Below, in pieces: positions 33,732 through 42,448 of a stretch of DNA of 64,000 bases. Where the stretch lies: assembly GCA_051252075.1 (NCBI GenBank), contig JBPOFU010000003.1, positions 62,001 to 126,000 on the forward strand. Reading direction: 5' to 3'. The position numbers were made by a program, and so were the translations under genes. Every line of letters begins with the position of its first letter. Positions within the stretch are counted from its first letter, which is position 1. Below the pieces are notes generated by a model. It saw nothing but the letters and a program-made list of their open reading frames with translations, made no database searches and was not told the DNA's origin. This DNA comes from Oceanococcus sp051252075 (lineage in GTDB: Bacteria; Pseudomonadota; Gammaproteobacteria; Nevskiales; Oceanococcaceae).

Positions 33732-35099
33732 TTGCCCGTACACAGTGTGATTCTGGCTGCCGGCCAAGGCACCCGCATGAAATCATCTCGCCCCAAGGTT
33801 TTACAAACCTTGGCTGCTCAGCCTTTGTTGGCACACGTGATCAATCGGCAGGCACGGCTCGTGTCCGAGCAGATACATGTGGTCTATGGCCACGGTGGGG
33901 AACAAGTCCAAGCGGCTTTTGCTGATCAAGCAGATTTGCAATGGGTGCTTCAAGCGGAGCAACTCGGTACTGGACATGCTGTCGCTCAGGCGCTGCCGAA
34001 CATCGCAGACGATGACGTCGTGTTGGTTTTATACGGCGATGTGCCATTAGTGCCTGCGAGTACATTACGTGCTTTATGTGAGCTCGCCGAAGGCGACCGC
34101 TTGGCCATACTCACCGTTGAGCTCGATGATCCCACCGGTTATGGCCGTATCGTGCGTGAGGCTGGAGCCGTACAAGGCATCGTTGAACACAAAGATGCCG
34201 CAGTAGAGCAGTTGCAGATTCGCGAGGTCAACACCGGCTTGCTGGCTGCCTCCGCTAAGCATCTGCGACGTTGGATGTCGAATTTGTCCAGTGACAATGC
34301 GCAAGGTGAGTATTACTTAACCGACTGTGTGGCCGCAGCGGTGGCCGACGGTGTTGCCGTTGAATCGGTGCATGCGCAGCGGGAAAGTGATGTTGCAGGT
34401 GTGAATAACCGTCAGCAGCTTGCGGCTTTGGAACGAGATTTCCAAGCGCAACAGGCAGAATCCGCTATGGTCGCTGGTTTGCAACTCATGGACCCAGCCC
34501 GTTTCGATGTGCGCGGTGAGCTGCGCTTCGGTCGAGATTGTCGAATTGACGTCAACGTGATTTTCGAAGGTGAGGTTGTATTGGGTGATGAGGTGTATAT
34601 CGGACCCAACTGCCATATCAGCAACAGTCGCATTGGTTCAGGTACGCAGGTGCAAGCCAACTGTGTGTTGGAGCAAGCCGTAGTCGCGGAAGATTGCGCT
34701 GTTGGACCGTTTGCTCGCTTGCGCCCAGGGACAAAATTGGCCAACCGTGCCAAGGTGGGCAACTTCGTAGAAACTAAGAAAGTTGAGGTTGGCGAAGGCA
34801 GTAAGATCAACCATTTGAGCTACGTGGGTGATGCACGCTTGGGGCGCGACGTCAATGTAGGTGCAGGTACCATTACCTGCAACTATGATGGTGTGAATAA
34901 ACATCTCACCGAAATTGGCGACGGTGCATTTATTGGCTCCGATACGGCTCTGGTTGCGCCAGTCAAAATCGGTGCGGGTGCCACCATCGGTGCCGGTTCG
35001 GTGATTTCGCGCGATGCACCTACGGGCAAGCTTACGGTGGCACGCGGACGTCAAACAACAATTGATCGCTGGCAGCGCCCCAGCAAAAAGGACACCTAA
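33732..35099 (+). CDS. glmU: bifunctional UDP-GlcNAc pyrophosphorylase / glucosamine-1-P acetyltransferase
   Basis: GlmU makes UDP-N-acetylglucosamine for peptidoglycan and lipopolysaccharide. The N-terminal uridyltransferase domain begins VILAAGQGTRMKSSRPKVL with the nucleotide-binding residues; the C-terminal half is a left-handed beta helix of hexapeptide repeats with LRPGTKLANRAKVGNFVE and NYDGVNKHLT, including the catalytic His region. The frame starts with TTG, seven bases after GGAG; no ATG or GTG is available in frame. The length of 455 residues is normal. glmS begins one base after the stop. Confidence 0.97.
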   Translation: MPVHSVILAAGQGTRMKSSRPKVLQTLAAQPLLAHVINRQARLVSEQIHVVYGHGGEQVQAAFADQADLQWVLQAEQLGTGHAVAQALPNIADDDVVLVLYGDVPLVPASTLRALCELAEGDRLAILTVELDDPTGYGRIVREAGAVQGIVEHKDAAVEQLQIREVNTGLLAASAKHLRRWMSNLSSDNAQGEYYLTDCVAAAVADGVAVESVHAQRESDVAGVNNRQQLAALERDFQAQQAESAMVAGLQLMDPARFDVRGELRFGRDCRIDVNVIFEGEVVLGDEVYIGPNCHISNSRIGSGTQVQANCVLEQAVVAEDCAVGPFARLRPGTKLANRAKVGNFVETKKVEVGEGSKINHLSYVGDARLGRDVNVGAGTITCNYDGVNKHLTEIGDGAFIGSDTALVAPVKIGAGATIGAGSVISRDAPTGKLTVARGRQTTIDRWQRPSKKDT

Positions 35100-35100
35100 T

Positions 35101-36930
35101 ATGTGCGGAATAGTTGCGGCTATTGGTCAACGAGATGTAGTGCCCATTTTGTTGGAAGGGCTCAAGCGTTTGGAATACCGAGGTTATGATTCTGCAGGTA
35201 TAGCGGTACACCACGACCATGCTCTGCAGCGCTGCCGGGCTGTAGGCAAAGTCGCTGCCCTAGATAGCAAATTGGCCAGCGAGGCGGTTAGCGGCCAACT
35301 GGGCATTGCGCACACACGCTGGGCCACTCACGGTGGGGTCAATGAGACCAATGCGCACCCGCATATGTCCAACGGCCGTGTGGCCGTGGTGCACAACGGA
35401 ATCATAGAAAATCATGATCCGATTCGCCAACAATTGATAGCGCAGGGCTATAACTTTGAGTCGGAAACCGACACCGAAGTGATCGCACATTTGATTGACT
35501 TGGAGTTTCAACGGCACCCCGACTTACTCAGCGCAGTACAGGCTGCTGTTACTCAATTTAAAGGCGCTTATGGCTTGGCGGTCACTCACCTCGATGCGCC
35601 CGATGAGTTAGTGGTCGCGCGTATGGGTAGCCCTTTGGTTATCGGTTTGGGCATAGGAGAGCATTTTGCCGCATCGGATGTGGCTGCTTTAGTCCCGGTA
35701 ACCCAACGTGTGATTTACCTTGAAGAAGGTGATCTTGCGCGTCTTGGCCGAGATCAATATCAAATATTTGATATCAAAGGCACACGGGTGGAGCGCGAAG
35801 TGCACGAAGCGGCCCAGCGTGATGCTGCAGACAAGGCGGGTTACCGGCACTACATGCTCAAAGAGATTTTCGAGCAACCGCGGGCTTTAATGGACACCTT
35901 GCAGGGTCGGATAACTCAAACGGCATTGTTGCCGCAATCTTTGGGTCCTTCCGCAGAAACTTTGTTGGGTAAAGCGCGCAATGTGCACATTGTTGCTTGT
36001 GGCACCAGTTATCACGCAGGCATGGTTGCGCGATATTGGATTGAATCTTTGGCTGGCCTCCCTGTGAATGTGGAGCTTGCCTCTGAATACCGCTATCGCG
36101 ATGTGGTGGTGCCTGAAGACACTTTGTTCATCACTCTGTCCCAATCGGGCGAAACTGCCGACACCTTGGCGGCTTTGCATTCCGCTAAATCCTCCGGCTA
36201 TCTGGGTAGCCTGACCATATGTAATTCACCGCAAAGTTCCATGGTGCGTGAGTCCGACTTGGCTATGATGACCGAAGCAGGTCCAGAAATTGGCGTAGCC
36301 TCGACCAAGGCATTTACTACTCAGTTGATTTCGCTATTGATGGTTTCGGCCATGCTGGCGAAGATGCGCGGACGATTGGATGCCGTGCAAGAGCAAGCCC
36401 TAGTTGAACAGTTGTACGAAGTGCCGGGCCACGTAGAAGCCGCTCTGCAAATGGACCAACAAATTGCCCAACTTTCAGAAGAATTCGGCGACAAAGAACA
36501 TGCCCTATTTCTGGGGCGTGGCACGCAATATCCTATCGCGATGGAAGGTGCCCTCAAGCTTAAGGAAATCTCCTATATTCACGCTGAAGCTTATGCCGCT
36601 GGTGAACTTAAGCATGGCCCCTTGGCACTAATCGACGAAAACATGCCCGCCATTGTTGTAGCCCCAAACAATGATCTCCTCGACAAGCTCAAATCCAATA
36701 TGGAAGTGGTGCGTGCACGCGGTGGTCAGCTATACGTGTTTGCTGATGCGGCTACTGGAATCGCCAGCGAAGAAGGTATTCTTGTGGTGCAAATGCAACA
36801 TACTGAGGACCTGATTGCGCCGATCGTCTACACCATACCGTTACAGTTGCTGTCCTATCATGTCGCAGTACTCAAAGGTACGGACGTGGATCAGCCACGT
36901 AATTTGGCCAAGTCTGTCACTGTCGAATAG
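35101..36930 (+). CDS. glmS: glutamine-fructose-6-phosphate aminotransferase (isomerising)
   Basis: GlmS makes glucosamine 6-phosphate from fructose 6-phosphate and glutamine, the entry step to UDP-GlcNAc. The N-terminal nucleophile Cys (MCGIVAAIG) fixes the start codon. The glutaminase domain has RWATHGGVNETNAHPH; two SIS domains follow with SQSGETADTLAAL and SVASTKAFTTQ-like sequence. The C-terminus KGTDVDQPRNLAKSVTVE is the conserved coding part of the Tn7 attachment site. The length of 609 residues is normal. No ribozyme leader is possible because glmU ends one base upstream. Confidence 0.98.
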   Translation: MCGIVAAIGQRDVVPILLEGLKRLEYRGYDSAGIAVHHDHALQRCRAVGKVAALDSKLASEAVSGQLGIAHTRWATHGGVNETNAHPHMSNGRVAVVHNGIIENHDPIRQQLIAQGYNFESETDTEVIAHLIDLEFQRHPDLLSAVQAAVTQFKGAYGLAVTHLDAPDELVVARMGSPLVIGLGIGEHFAASDVAALVPVTQRVIYLEEGDLARLGRDQYQIFDIKGTRVEREVHEAAQRDAADKAGYRHYMLKEIFEQPRALMDTLQGRITQTALLPQSLGPSAETLLGKARNVHIVACGTSYHAGMVARYWIESLAGLPVNVELASEYRYRDVVVPEDTLFITLSQSGETADTLAALHSAKSSGYLGSLTICNSPQSSMVRESDLAMMTEAGPEIGVASTKAFTTQLISLLMVSAMLAKMRGRLDAVQEQALVEQLYEVPGHVEAALQMDQQIAQLSEEFGDKEHALFLGRGTQYPIAMEGALKLKEISYIHAEAYAAGELKHGPLALIDENMPAIVVAPNNDLLDKLKSNMEVVRARGGQLYVFADAATGIASEEGILVVQMQHTEDLIAPIVYTIPLQLLSYHVAVLKGTDVDQPRNLAKSVTVE

Positions 36931-36960
36931 GCGTGATTGGCGAGTGAATAGATGGGACTG
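36931..36960 (+). other. attTn7-type position downstream of glmS
   Basis: Tn7 and its relatives insert about 25 bases after the glmS stop, directed by the conserved 3' end of glmS, which is intact here. No Tn7 end sequence (TGTGGGCGGACAA type) was seen in the following 100 bases. The site therefore appears unoccupied, or an older insertion has lost its ends. The bases 36931-37029 show no coding potential. Confidence 0.5.
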
Positions 36961-37029
36961 AAACGCTTTGAAGCCTGAGTTGAGTATTCTCAAGCGGATT
37001 GTCGCAGCAACAGGGCGGGACGGTAGCGC

Positions 37030-39204
37030 GTGGCTAGCGTAGAGCAAAGCCTTGCGGATATCCCTTTAGAGGAAATCCTGCAAAAAGCGGTTGAAACGCG
37101 CGCGTCGTTTAGTGGTGAGCCACAACGGTTCAAACCGAACGGCTTAGTTGCTAATCAAATCTCCCGAACAGTCATAGACGACATGACGAGCACTGTCGCT
37201 GAATTCACGCAGTGCGTACAAGCGATACGCGCCTCGATGGAGGGTTTAGATACTTTAGCCGAACATCCTTGGGCGGGCGTGGGCAATGCGTGCTTGAGTG
37301 AGCTTGAAGTTGGCTACTTGGCGGGTACGCTGGAGGTTTGGCAAAAATCAGTTGTTGACCTCGGCAAAGTCGTTTTCGGATTTGCTAAATCGAATCGTAC
37401 GCATGCGATTGCCGCGATGGACATTCCGGCGCTGGAGCAATTGGCAGGGCTGATAGCTGACATACCCAAATTGACTGGTCAGGAAATCTGGGAAGAGCTG
37501 AAATCGCTGCAAGGCGAGCGTGTGCCCAAGGCCAGAATGTTTCTGGATGCCTTGCAGAATTTACTGCAAATTGAAGTGGTGTTGGGTCGTGTTTTAAAGC
37601 CGTGGGATATGTTGGATCAAGAATTGGTGCATCGTCATGTGAAGGCAGGCTTAACCCTCAGCCAAACCTTGGACTCACATTCCCCTTTGCGGGCGGTTGC
37701 CGATCTGATTGATGCTGTGGAAGGCATCAGCTTGCACATACAAAGCTTGGCTCCGGCAATAGCGCGTTTGCGCGAGGAGTTTGCAGCGCTAGGTGAAACA
37801 ACCTTCACCAGAAGCTTTTCCGGTATGCGTGAGCTGAGCATTGCATTGGAACATATCGCGGGCTTGCCTCAGCAGTATTGGCCTCGGCTTCATGTCGCCT
37901 TTGATGGGGATGATTTTGATGGAGCATTGGAAGAGTTAGCCAGTTTAATTGAGCCGTTGAGGCGTCAGCAGTCTGAGCTGCAATCTGTTTTTGTATTGGA
38001 TGGACTTCCTAGCGCTGACAGTGTGGAAAAATTGATTGCTGTGGCATCGGCCGGACACAAATTAAATGTATTTGACGCGGAGAAACGCGCCGCACGGCAG
38101 GCTTTGCAAGGCATTACCGTGAGCTCGGACATTGCATTGGATACGATTCGCGCGCACATCCCTAAGCTTAGGCAATTTCAGTTAGCGAGCGCCGCTTTAG
38201 AGCAACGTGATGATTTGGTACAAGCGCTGGGCCCGGCCTATCAAGGCTTAGAGACCGATTTGCGCACAGCACAAAGCATACGGCTTTGGGTCACGCGATT
38301 GCGCCAAGAATATGGCTCAGGCACGAATCCGAGGGCTGGGATTGCCACAGGCATTATCAGCTTGTCAGTTGAAGCCGTGACTGAACTGAGAAAAGTTTAT
38401 TTGGTGCATGCGGGGCAGTTACACGAAAACCTGAGTAACTTGGGCGTGCTCAGAAGTGTTTTGAACAAACAGCATTCGTTGCTTAGCGATCAAGCGGACT
38501 TGCAGGATCCCGAAACGGGATTGGCGCAACTTGTGAAGGACTTGCAGCAAGTGTTGTCACAGCTTAAGTCCATCGTGGGCGATGATGCGCTGACCGTTGG
38601 ACAGGTGCATGAACGCATCAATTTGCATCGCCGCTTGAATCGAGATCATGCCAAGTGGCAGAGCTTTCGATCGGAAAATGATATTTTTACTCGTTTGCTG
38701 TTGGATATTTCATGTGCAGGCGAACATACGGAGTTGCCGCAGGCGGAAGCGACTTTAGCAGTCGCTGAAGCGTTTGAACGTATGGCAAGCTCACGCTATC
38801 GCAACGTATTGTTACCAACGCGTGATGAAGAAACCTATAGACGCCTACTTTCCTTTATCGAGAAATTGCCTGAGCTACTCACTGCAGAGCGGCAACAGCG
38901 TCAAGCCTTCGCGCAGCTGGCGGCTTGGGACGCAAAAAAGTGGTTGGTAAAAGGCGAGACAATCAAAGCGATTCATGACCGCAATAAGTTGGCCTTGAGT
39001 GAGGAAGACAGCCTGACACATTGGGTTGAATATCTGTCTGCACAGAGAAAAATGCAAGAGTTTGGTTTGTCAGTATTGGCTGATGCGCTGGCTAATAATG
39101 AGTTGTCGGCAAATGATGCTGAGTTGGCACTGCATGCGGGAATATATGATTTTCTTGCTGCGGAGGCCTTGGATCATCCCGACGCTCCAGAAACTATCCA
39201 ATAG
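37030..39204 (+). CDS. orphan 724-aa helical protein of unknown function
   Basis: I do not recognise this as a complete known protein. It is soluble, with no signal peptide, no membrane segment and no P-loop, and is almost entirely predicted helical with many Leu/Ala/Glu-Gln stretches. The segment HPWAGVGNACLSELEV (79-94) and the later pattern of an Ala-Phe-Glu-Arg-containing helix followed by YRNVLLP resemble the helical insertion between the two halves of very large COG1112-type superfamily 1 helicases, without the helicase motifs; this is from memory and weak. GTG is the first start: a TAG stop lies two codons upstream. It stands alone after glmS, convergent with the next gene. It may be a self-standing homologue of that insertion or a remnant of a larger gene. 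Confidence 0.75.
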   Translation: MASVEQSLADIPLEEILQKAVETRASFSGEPQRFKPNGLVANQISRTVIDDMTSTVAEFTQCVQAIRASMEGLDTLAEHPWAGVGNACLSELEVGYLAGTLEVWQKSVVDLGKVVFGFAKSNRTHAIAAMDIPALEQLAGLIADIPKLTGQEIWEELKSLQGERVPKARMFLDALQNLLQIEVVLGRVLKPWDMLDQELVHRHVKAGLTLSQTLDSHSPLRAVADLIDAVEGISLHIQSLAPAIARLREEFAALGETTFTRSFSGMRELSIALEHIAGLPQQYWPRLHVAFDGDDFDGALEELASLIEPLRRQQSELQSVFVLDGLPSADSVEKLIAVASAGHKLNVFDAEKRAARQALQGITVSSDIALDTIRAHIPKLRQFQLASAALEQRDDLVQALGPAYQGLETDLRTAQSIRLWVTRLRQEYGSGTNPRAGIATGIISLSVEAVTELRKVYLVHAGQLHENLSNLGVLRSVLNKQHSLLSDQADLQDPETGLAQLVKDLQQVLSQLKSIVGDDALTVGQVHERINLHRRLNRDHAKWQSFRSENDIFTRLLLDISCAGEHTELPQAEATLAVAEAFERMASSRYRNVLLPTRDEETYRRLLSFIEKLPELLTAERQQRQAFAQLAAWDAKKWLVKGETIKAIHDRNKLALSEEDSLTHWVEYLSAQRKMQEFGLSVLADALANNELSANDAELALHAGIYDFLAAEALDHPDAPETIQ

Positions 39205-39233
39205 CGATCAAAGGGCTCAGCTTGGGGGTTGAT

Positions 39234-39623
39234 TCACGGTTGTACTATGACGCGACCGAGCGCTTCTCCTGTGCTGCTTAGGCGTATCGGGAACCTGCCA
39301 GCTTTGTGGGCGTTGAAATGTATGGTGGTAATCGCATCAGCTGCCAATGGCATGCGGACGCCCAGTCCTTCAATTTCAATAGAGTCAGCACGATCTGAAT
39401 CAACTAACAGCTTCAAGTTGACTCCCAACGGGGTGCCTATCTCTTGGTTTCCCAAAGTTAATTCGCCCTCAGACAGTAACCAATCGATCGAAATGTCGGC
39501 TGAGTCTACGCGTGGCGAGGCTGCGCCAAAATCAGTCTGGCTTTGAGATTGCGAGATGTAATACGCCGTGCCGCCGCCCGCGACCAGTGTTACCGCGAGA
39601 ATGGCACCGGAAATTTTGTTCAT
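39234..39623 (-). CDS. small exported cupredoxin-like protein
   Basis: The protein of 129 residues has an N-terminal signal or anchor (about 4-24). The rest looks like a single beta-sandwich domain: a strand with GTPLGVNLKLLVDSD, then ITTIHFNAHKAGRFPIRL and a final LGRVIVQP, the same order as in cupredoxins of the EfeO/COX2 kind. The usual copper ligand pattern Cys-x-x-x-x-His-x-x-x-Met is not present, so metal binding is doubtful. A strong GGGGGA precedes the ATG. It lies downstream of the acylase gene on the same strand with a gap of 115 bases and may be co-transcribed with it. The function is unknown. Confidence 0.7.
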   Translation of the reverse strand: MNKISGAILAVTLVAGGGTAYYISQSQSQTDFGAASPRVDSADISIDWLLSEGELTLGNQEIGTPLGVNLKLLVDSDRADSIEIEGLGVRMPLAADAITTIHFNAHKAGRFPIRLSSTGEALGRVIVQP

Positions 39624-39738
39624 GTTAATCCCCCAATAGCAGTAAATTTATTGTGATGCCAAAGTGGTAATTTGCTTTGGCGAGAACTTCTGCGACTCTC
39701 TCTTTGCTTGTATGCCGTGTGCTCAGGTTTTACGAAGC

Positions 39739-42198
39739 TCATTCGCTCAGCGAATAAGTCGCCAGTTTTGGCGCCGCTTTCAATTCCTCAGCGAGGAACG
39801 GAAATTTGACCCACTCCTTATTGGAATAAGCCTGCGTTAAATCCTGGAAGTATGGCGAGGCAGGGTCGGTCGATTGCGAGTAAGTGATAAAGCCTTCCGC
39901 ATGGGGCGCACCGCTGTTCGGATCCCAAGTGACTGCCTGGATATAGCTATTGCCATAGGTGATTTCGTAGCCGTTTTCGCTCAAGCCCGTACCACGTGCA
40001 TTGGCGATGGTGAAGGAGCCTTCAAACCCTTCACCGCCAAAAACCGGGATCGGGCTGTGAACGCCGGAGTGTTGTATTTGGCCCATAGGCGTATCCAAGG
40101 CAAACGGAGAATCTAGGACGCTTTGAACCGCATCGGCAAAGGCTGATTCCACGAAGGGGTCGAGCACGTTTAAGCTGTTGGGGGTGTTGATGGCATCACC
40201 GGCATCAAACGGCGTAAGCCATTTTGTTTCCACTCCTGCGATTTCCAGTGGACTGCTGATATTGCGCCAGAACTCTCGCCAAATGTGCCCGCCTACGGAA
40301 TCCAAATTGTTTTTCATATCCCAGTTCTGCAAAACGCTGCAAGCTTCTGAGATATCGACTGGACCGGACGAGCCTAGCAGCGTGCCGAAAGGGCAGTAGC
40401 TGCCTAATACCGTGTCACGCTCTAGCTGTGCGGTATACACCTGTGAACTCAGCACGATGTCTTTGAGTTGTTGGTAGGTGAATTTATCGCCTTCCATGCC
40501 ATCTTCGCCATCGAGTCGGCGCATCACCTGCAAGGCACACAATCGTGTGCGCATACTGCGTTCGGCCTCTTCATCGCCAATAATGGCCGCATAACCAGTG
40601 ATCGGTTGTTCCGGATTGGTAAGCCAGTAGCTGTCGTTGCAGTTGTGCACCCAGTCATCGCGCTGCAGGGTCGGCAGGTTCGCGGGTCCAAAGATTCCGG
40701 GGGCGGGAGCATCGTCATCGGTATCCCATTCGCAAGCTGCACGTGAGCCATCCAATACCGGAAGACCTGGCACTAGGAGCTGAAATGCTTCATGTAAAGG
40801 CACGGCACCGCAAGTTTGAGTTTTGCTGTCAGGGACGTTGGGTACAACGGTGACATCACCGTAGTACACCGCTTGTCCTGGGCCAGCAGCGATCGTATTC
40901 ACCCAAGGAACGCCCAAAACCGTGCCATGCAAATCAATAAACTCGTCCAGGCTTTTGGCACGGTTCCAACGGAAGAATTGGTTCATCAGACGGTCATTTT
41001 CCGCATTGGCATCGCGCAAGGTATAGGCCTTAAGCGGCGTCCATTCCAGCACAGGAACGCCAGACACTTGGAATTCGAGCATAGGGCCGTAGTGGCTGCG
41101 ATACAGCGTGCGCATCTCGCTGCTAAAGCTGCCATCAGGCTCCATAATGTCCACCTTGACTTCGCTTGCTTCTAGATCTCGAATCTCGCCATCGTAGATG
41201 TACTGAGTCGGGTCGGCGGGGTTTAAGGTCAACTCATAAAAAGTAAAACGGTAAGCCGTGGATACGGTGTGGCTCCAAGCAAGATGTTCGTTAAAGCCAA
41301 TCAGAGCCGCTGGAATACCGTACAGCGCGGCGCCCATCATATGGGTATCCGGAAGGATGGCGTGGGCGAGATATAGTCGCTCTGTTCCTGACCATGGAAA
41401 GTGGGGGTTGCCAAACAGCATGGCACTGCCGTCGGCCGTGGCTTCGGGGCCCAGGCCGTACATATTGGAGCCTATAGGCAGGCCTTCTGCTAGCGGAAAT
41501 TCAGCAGGGTTCAAGGCCGCAATTTGCGCTGGGCTTGCTGGCGTTAAAGGCAGATTGCTCAAGCCGGGTGGTTGTGCGGTGGCGATGCCGTCGACAAAAA
41601 CGGAAGAGGACGCTAATACAGACAGGCGGAAATAGCGCCGATACATATCGTCTTCAGTGATGGGGCCGGCCCATTGCGAATCACGGCAGCTCATGTGCCG
41701 GCCTGGATGTAGGCCTTGCTGCAGTTCGCGCCAATAACGGTTATAGCCCACGACAAATCCGCGGATTGCGTCTAAGGCCTCTTGGTCCGAATTGTCACGC
41801 ATGGGTGAAATCGCTTCGTCGGTAGCGAGAAATTTCCAGAAAAAGTCGGAATCCACGTTGCTAGCAGGTGCAGAGCCATTGGCGATGATGGTGTAAGTGC
41901 CATCGCGGCCAAAATATTTGGCACGTTCACCGCGAATAGTCATTAAGTCTTCAGACAGCAAACACAAATTATCTTCTGCATGCACATAACCATAGCCGTA
42001 GCCGAAGCTACCGAAATTGTCGGCTGTAATGTGCGGTATGCCATACGCAGTGCGAACTACGTCGGCGTGATATTGCTCGCCACTGTCGCCAGGATTCGGG
42101 TTGTAGGGTGATGAGTTGTCACTGCGCCCGCCACCAAAATTGCATGCAGAGAGACCTAGACTCAATAAAAAAATAGTGAGTGTTGTTTGTGCATGCAT
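39739..42198 (-). CDS. penicillin-acylase-family lipoprotein (candidate acyl-homoserine lactone acylase)
   Basis: An Ntn-hydrolase of 819 residues. The lipobox LSAC gives lipidated Cys19; the next residue is Asn, so outer-membrane sorting is expected. The alpha-chain pattern VRTAYGIPHITADNFGSFGYGYGYVHAEDNL is the family N-terminus. The autocatalytic cleavage site and nucleophile are at Gly243-Ser244-Asn245 (IGSNMYGLG), followed by the beta-chain motif LFGNPHFPW and GFNEHLAWSHT. Members hydrolyse beta-lactams, aculeacin-type lipopeptides or acyl-homoserine lactones. Divergent pairing with an AHL-type LuxR receptor favours the last. AGGAG precedes the ATG. Substrate preference cannot be proved by sequence. 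Confidence 0.88.
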   Translation of the reverse strand: MHAQTTLTIFLLSLGLSACNFGGGRSDNSSPYNPNPGDSGEQYHADVVRTAYGIPHITADNFGSFGYGYGYVHAEDNLCLLSEDLMTIRGERAKYFGRDGTYTIIANGSAPASNVDSDFFWKFLATDEAISPMRDNSDQEALDAIRGFVVGYNRYWRELQQGLHPGRHMSCRDSQWAGPITEDDMYRRYFRLSVLASSSVFVDGIATAQPPGLSNLPLTPASPAQIAALNPAEFPLAEGLPIGSNMYGLGPEATADGSAMLFGNPHFPWSGTERLYLAHAILPDTHMMGAALYGIPAALIGFNEHLAWSHTVSTAYRFTFYELTLNPADPTQYIYDGEIRDLEASEVKVDIMEPDGSFSSEMRTLYRSHYGPMLEFQVSGVPVLEWTPLKAYTLRDANAENDRLMNQFFRWNRAKSLDEFIDLHGTVLGVPWVNTIAAGPGQAVYYGDVTVVPNVPDSKTQTCGAVPLHEAFQLLVPGLPVLDGSRAACEWDTDDDAPAPGIFGPANLPTLQRDDWVHNCNDSYWLTNPEQPITGYAAIIGDEEAERSMRTRLCALQVMRRLDGEDGMEGDKFTYQQLKDIVLSSQVYTAQLERDTVLGSYCPFGTLLGSSGPVDISEACSVLQNWDMKNNLDSVGGHIWREFWRNISSPLEIAGVETKWLTPFDAGDAINTPNSLNVLDPFVESAFADAVQSVLDSPFALDTPMGQIQHSGVHSPIPVFGGEGFEGSFTIANARGTGLSENGYEITYGNSYIQAVTWDPNSGAPHAEGFITYSQSTDPASPYFQDLTQAYSNKEWVKFPFLAEELKAAPKLATYSLSE

Positions 42199-42272
42199 CG
42201 TGGAGTCTCCTAGTGAATTTTTTAAGGTGGTAATAATGGCACATCAACTTATGGCTAGGTTGTTTGATGCGC

Positions 42273-42286
42273 CTGTTCGCGAGCAG
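42273..42286. promoter_or_regulatory. lux-box-like palindrome
   Basis: CTGTTCGCGAGCAG (one base earlier begins with C) is a near palindrome in the acylase-luxR intergenic region, with 12 of 14 bases symmetric. Known lux boxes of this class have CT and AG ends around a 12-base middle; here the middle is 10 bases. It is a candidate operator about 75 bases from the acylase start. Confidence 0.35.
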
Positions 42287-42302
42287 ATCATCGCTATGAG
42301 AA

Positions 42303-42318
42303 TGTGAAGATTTGCACA
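42303..42318. promoter_or_regulatory. CRP/Vfr-like site
   Basis: TGTGA-AGATTT-GCACA has nine of ten consensus positions of a CRP binding site with the correct six-base spacer. It lies between the divergent acylase and luxR genes. In Pseudomonas aeruginosa the CRP homologue Vfr controls lasR, which makes such a site plausible here; binding is unproved. Confidence 0.4.
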
Positions 42319-42431
42319 TCCAAAAATTTGCTTCATCGCGATAATGGCACCACTACTTTTGCGCCGTTTCGAATTTCCAAATCCTGTCTTAGTAAATGGT
42401 GATCTCGAGCTAGCAGAAATCGTCGTTACTT

Positions 42432-42441
42432 GGGGGGGGGG
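42432..42441 (+). repeat. 10-G homopolymer tract before luxR
   Basis: Ten consecutive G residues end seven bases before the luxR ATG. The tract can serve as the Shine-Dalgarno region, and homopolymers of this length are prone to slippage. A longer open frame (from 42344) also passes through it. Confidence 0.9.
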
Positions 42442-42448
42442 CATAAAA

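Noticed and set aside
35040..35100. A glmS ribozyme/riboswitch upstream of glmS
   Set aside because: glmU ends one base before the glmS start and there is no leader; the glmS ribozyme is mainly a Firmicutes feature.
36931..37029. Tn7 transposon left or right end behind glmS
   Set aside because: No TGTGGGCGGACAA-type end and no tns genes were seen in the window.
42344..42448. N-terminal extension of the LuxR solo
   Set aside because: The extra 35 residues do not fit the receptor fold, and the ATG at 42449 gives the standard distance to the conserved Trp. It is kept only as a possible aspect of the G-tract finding.
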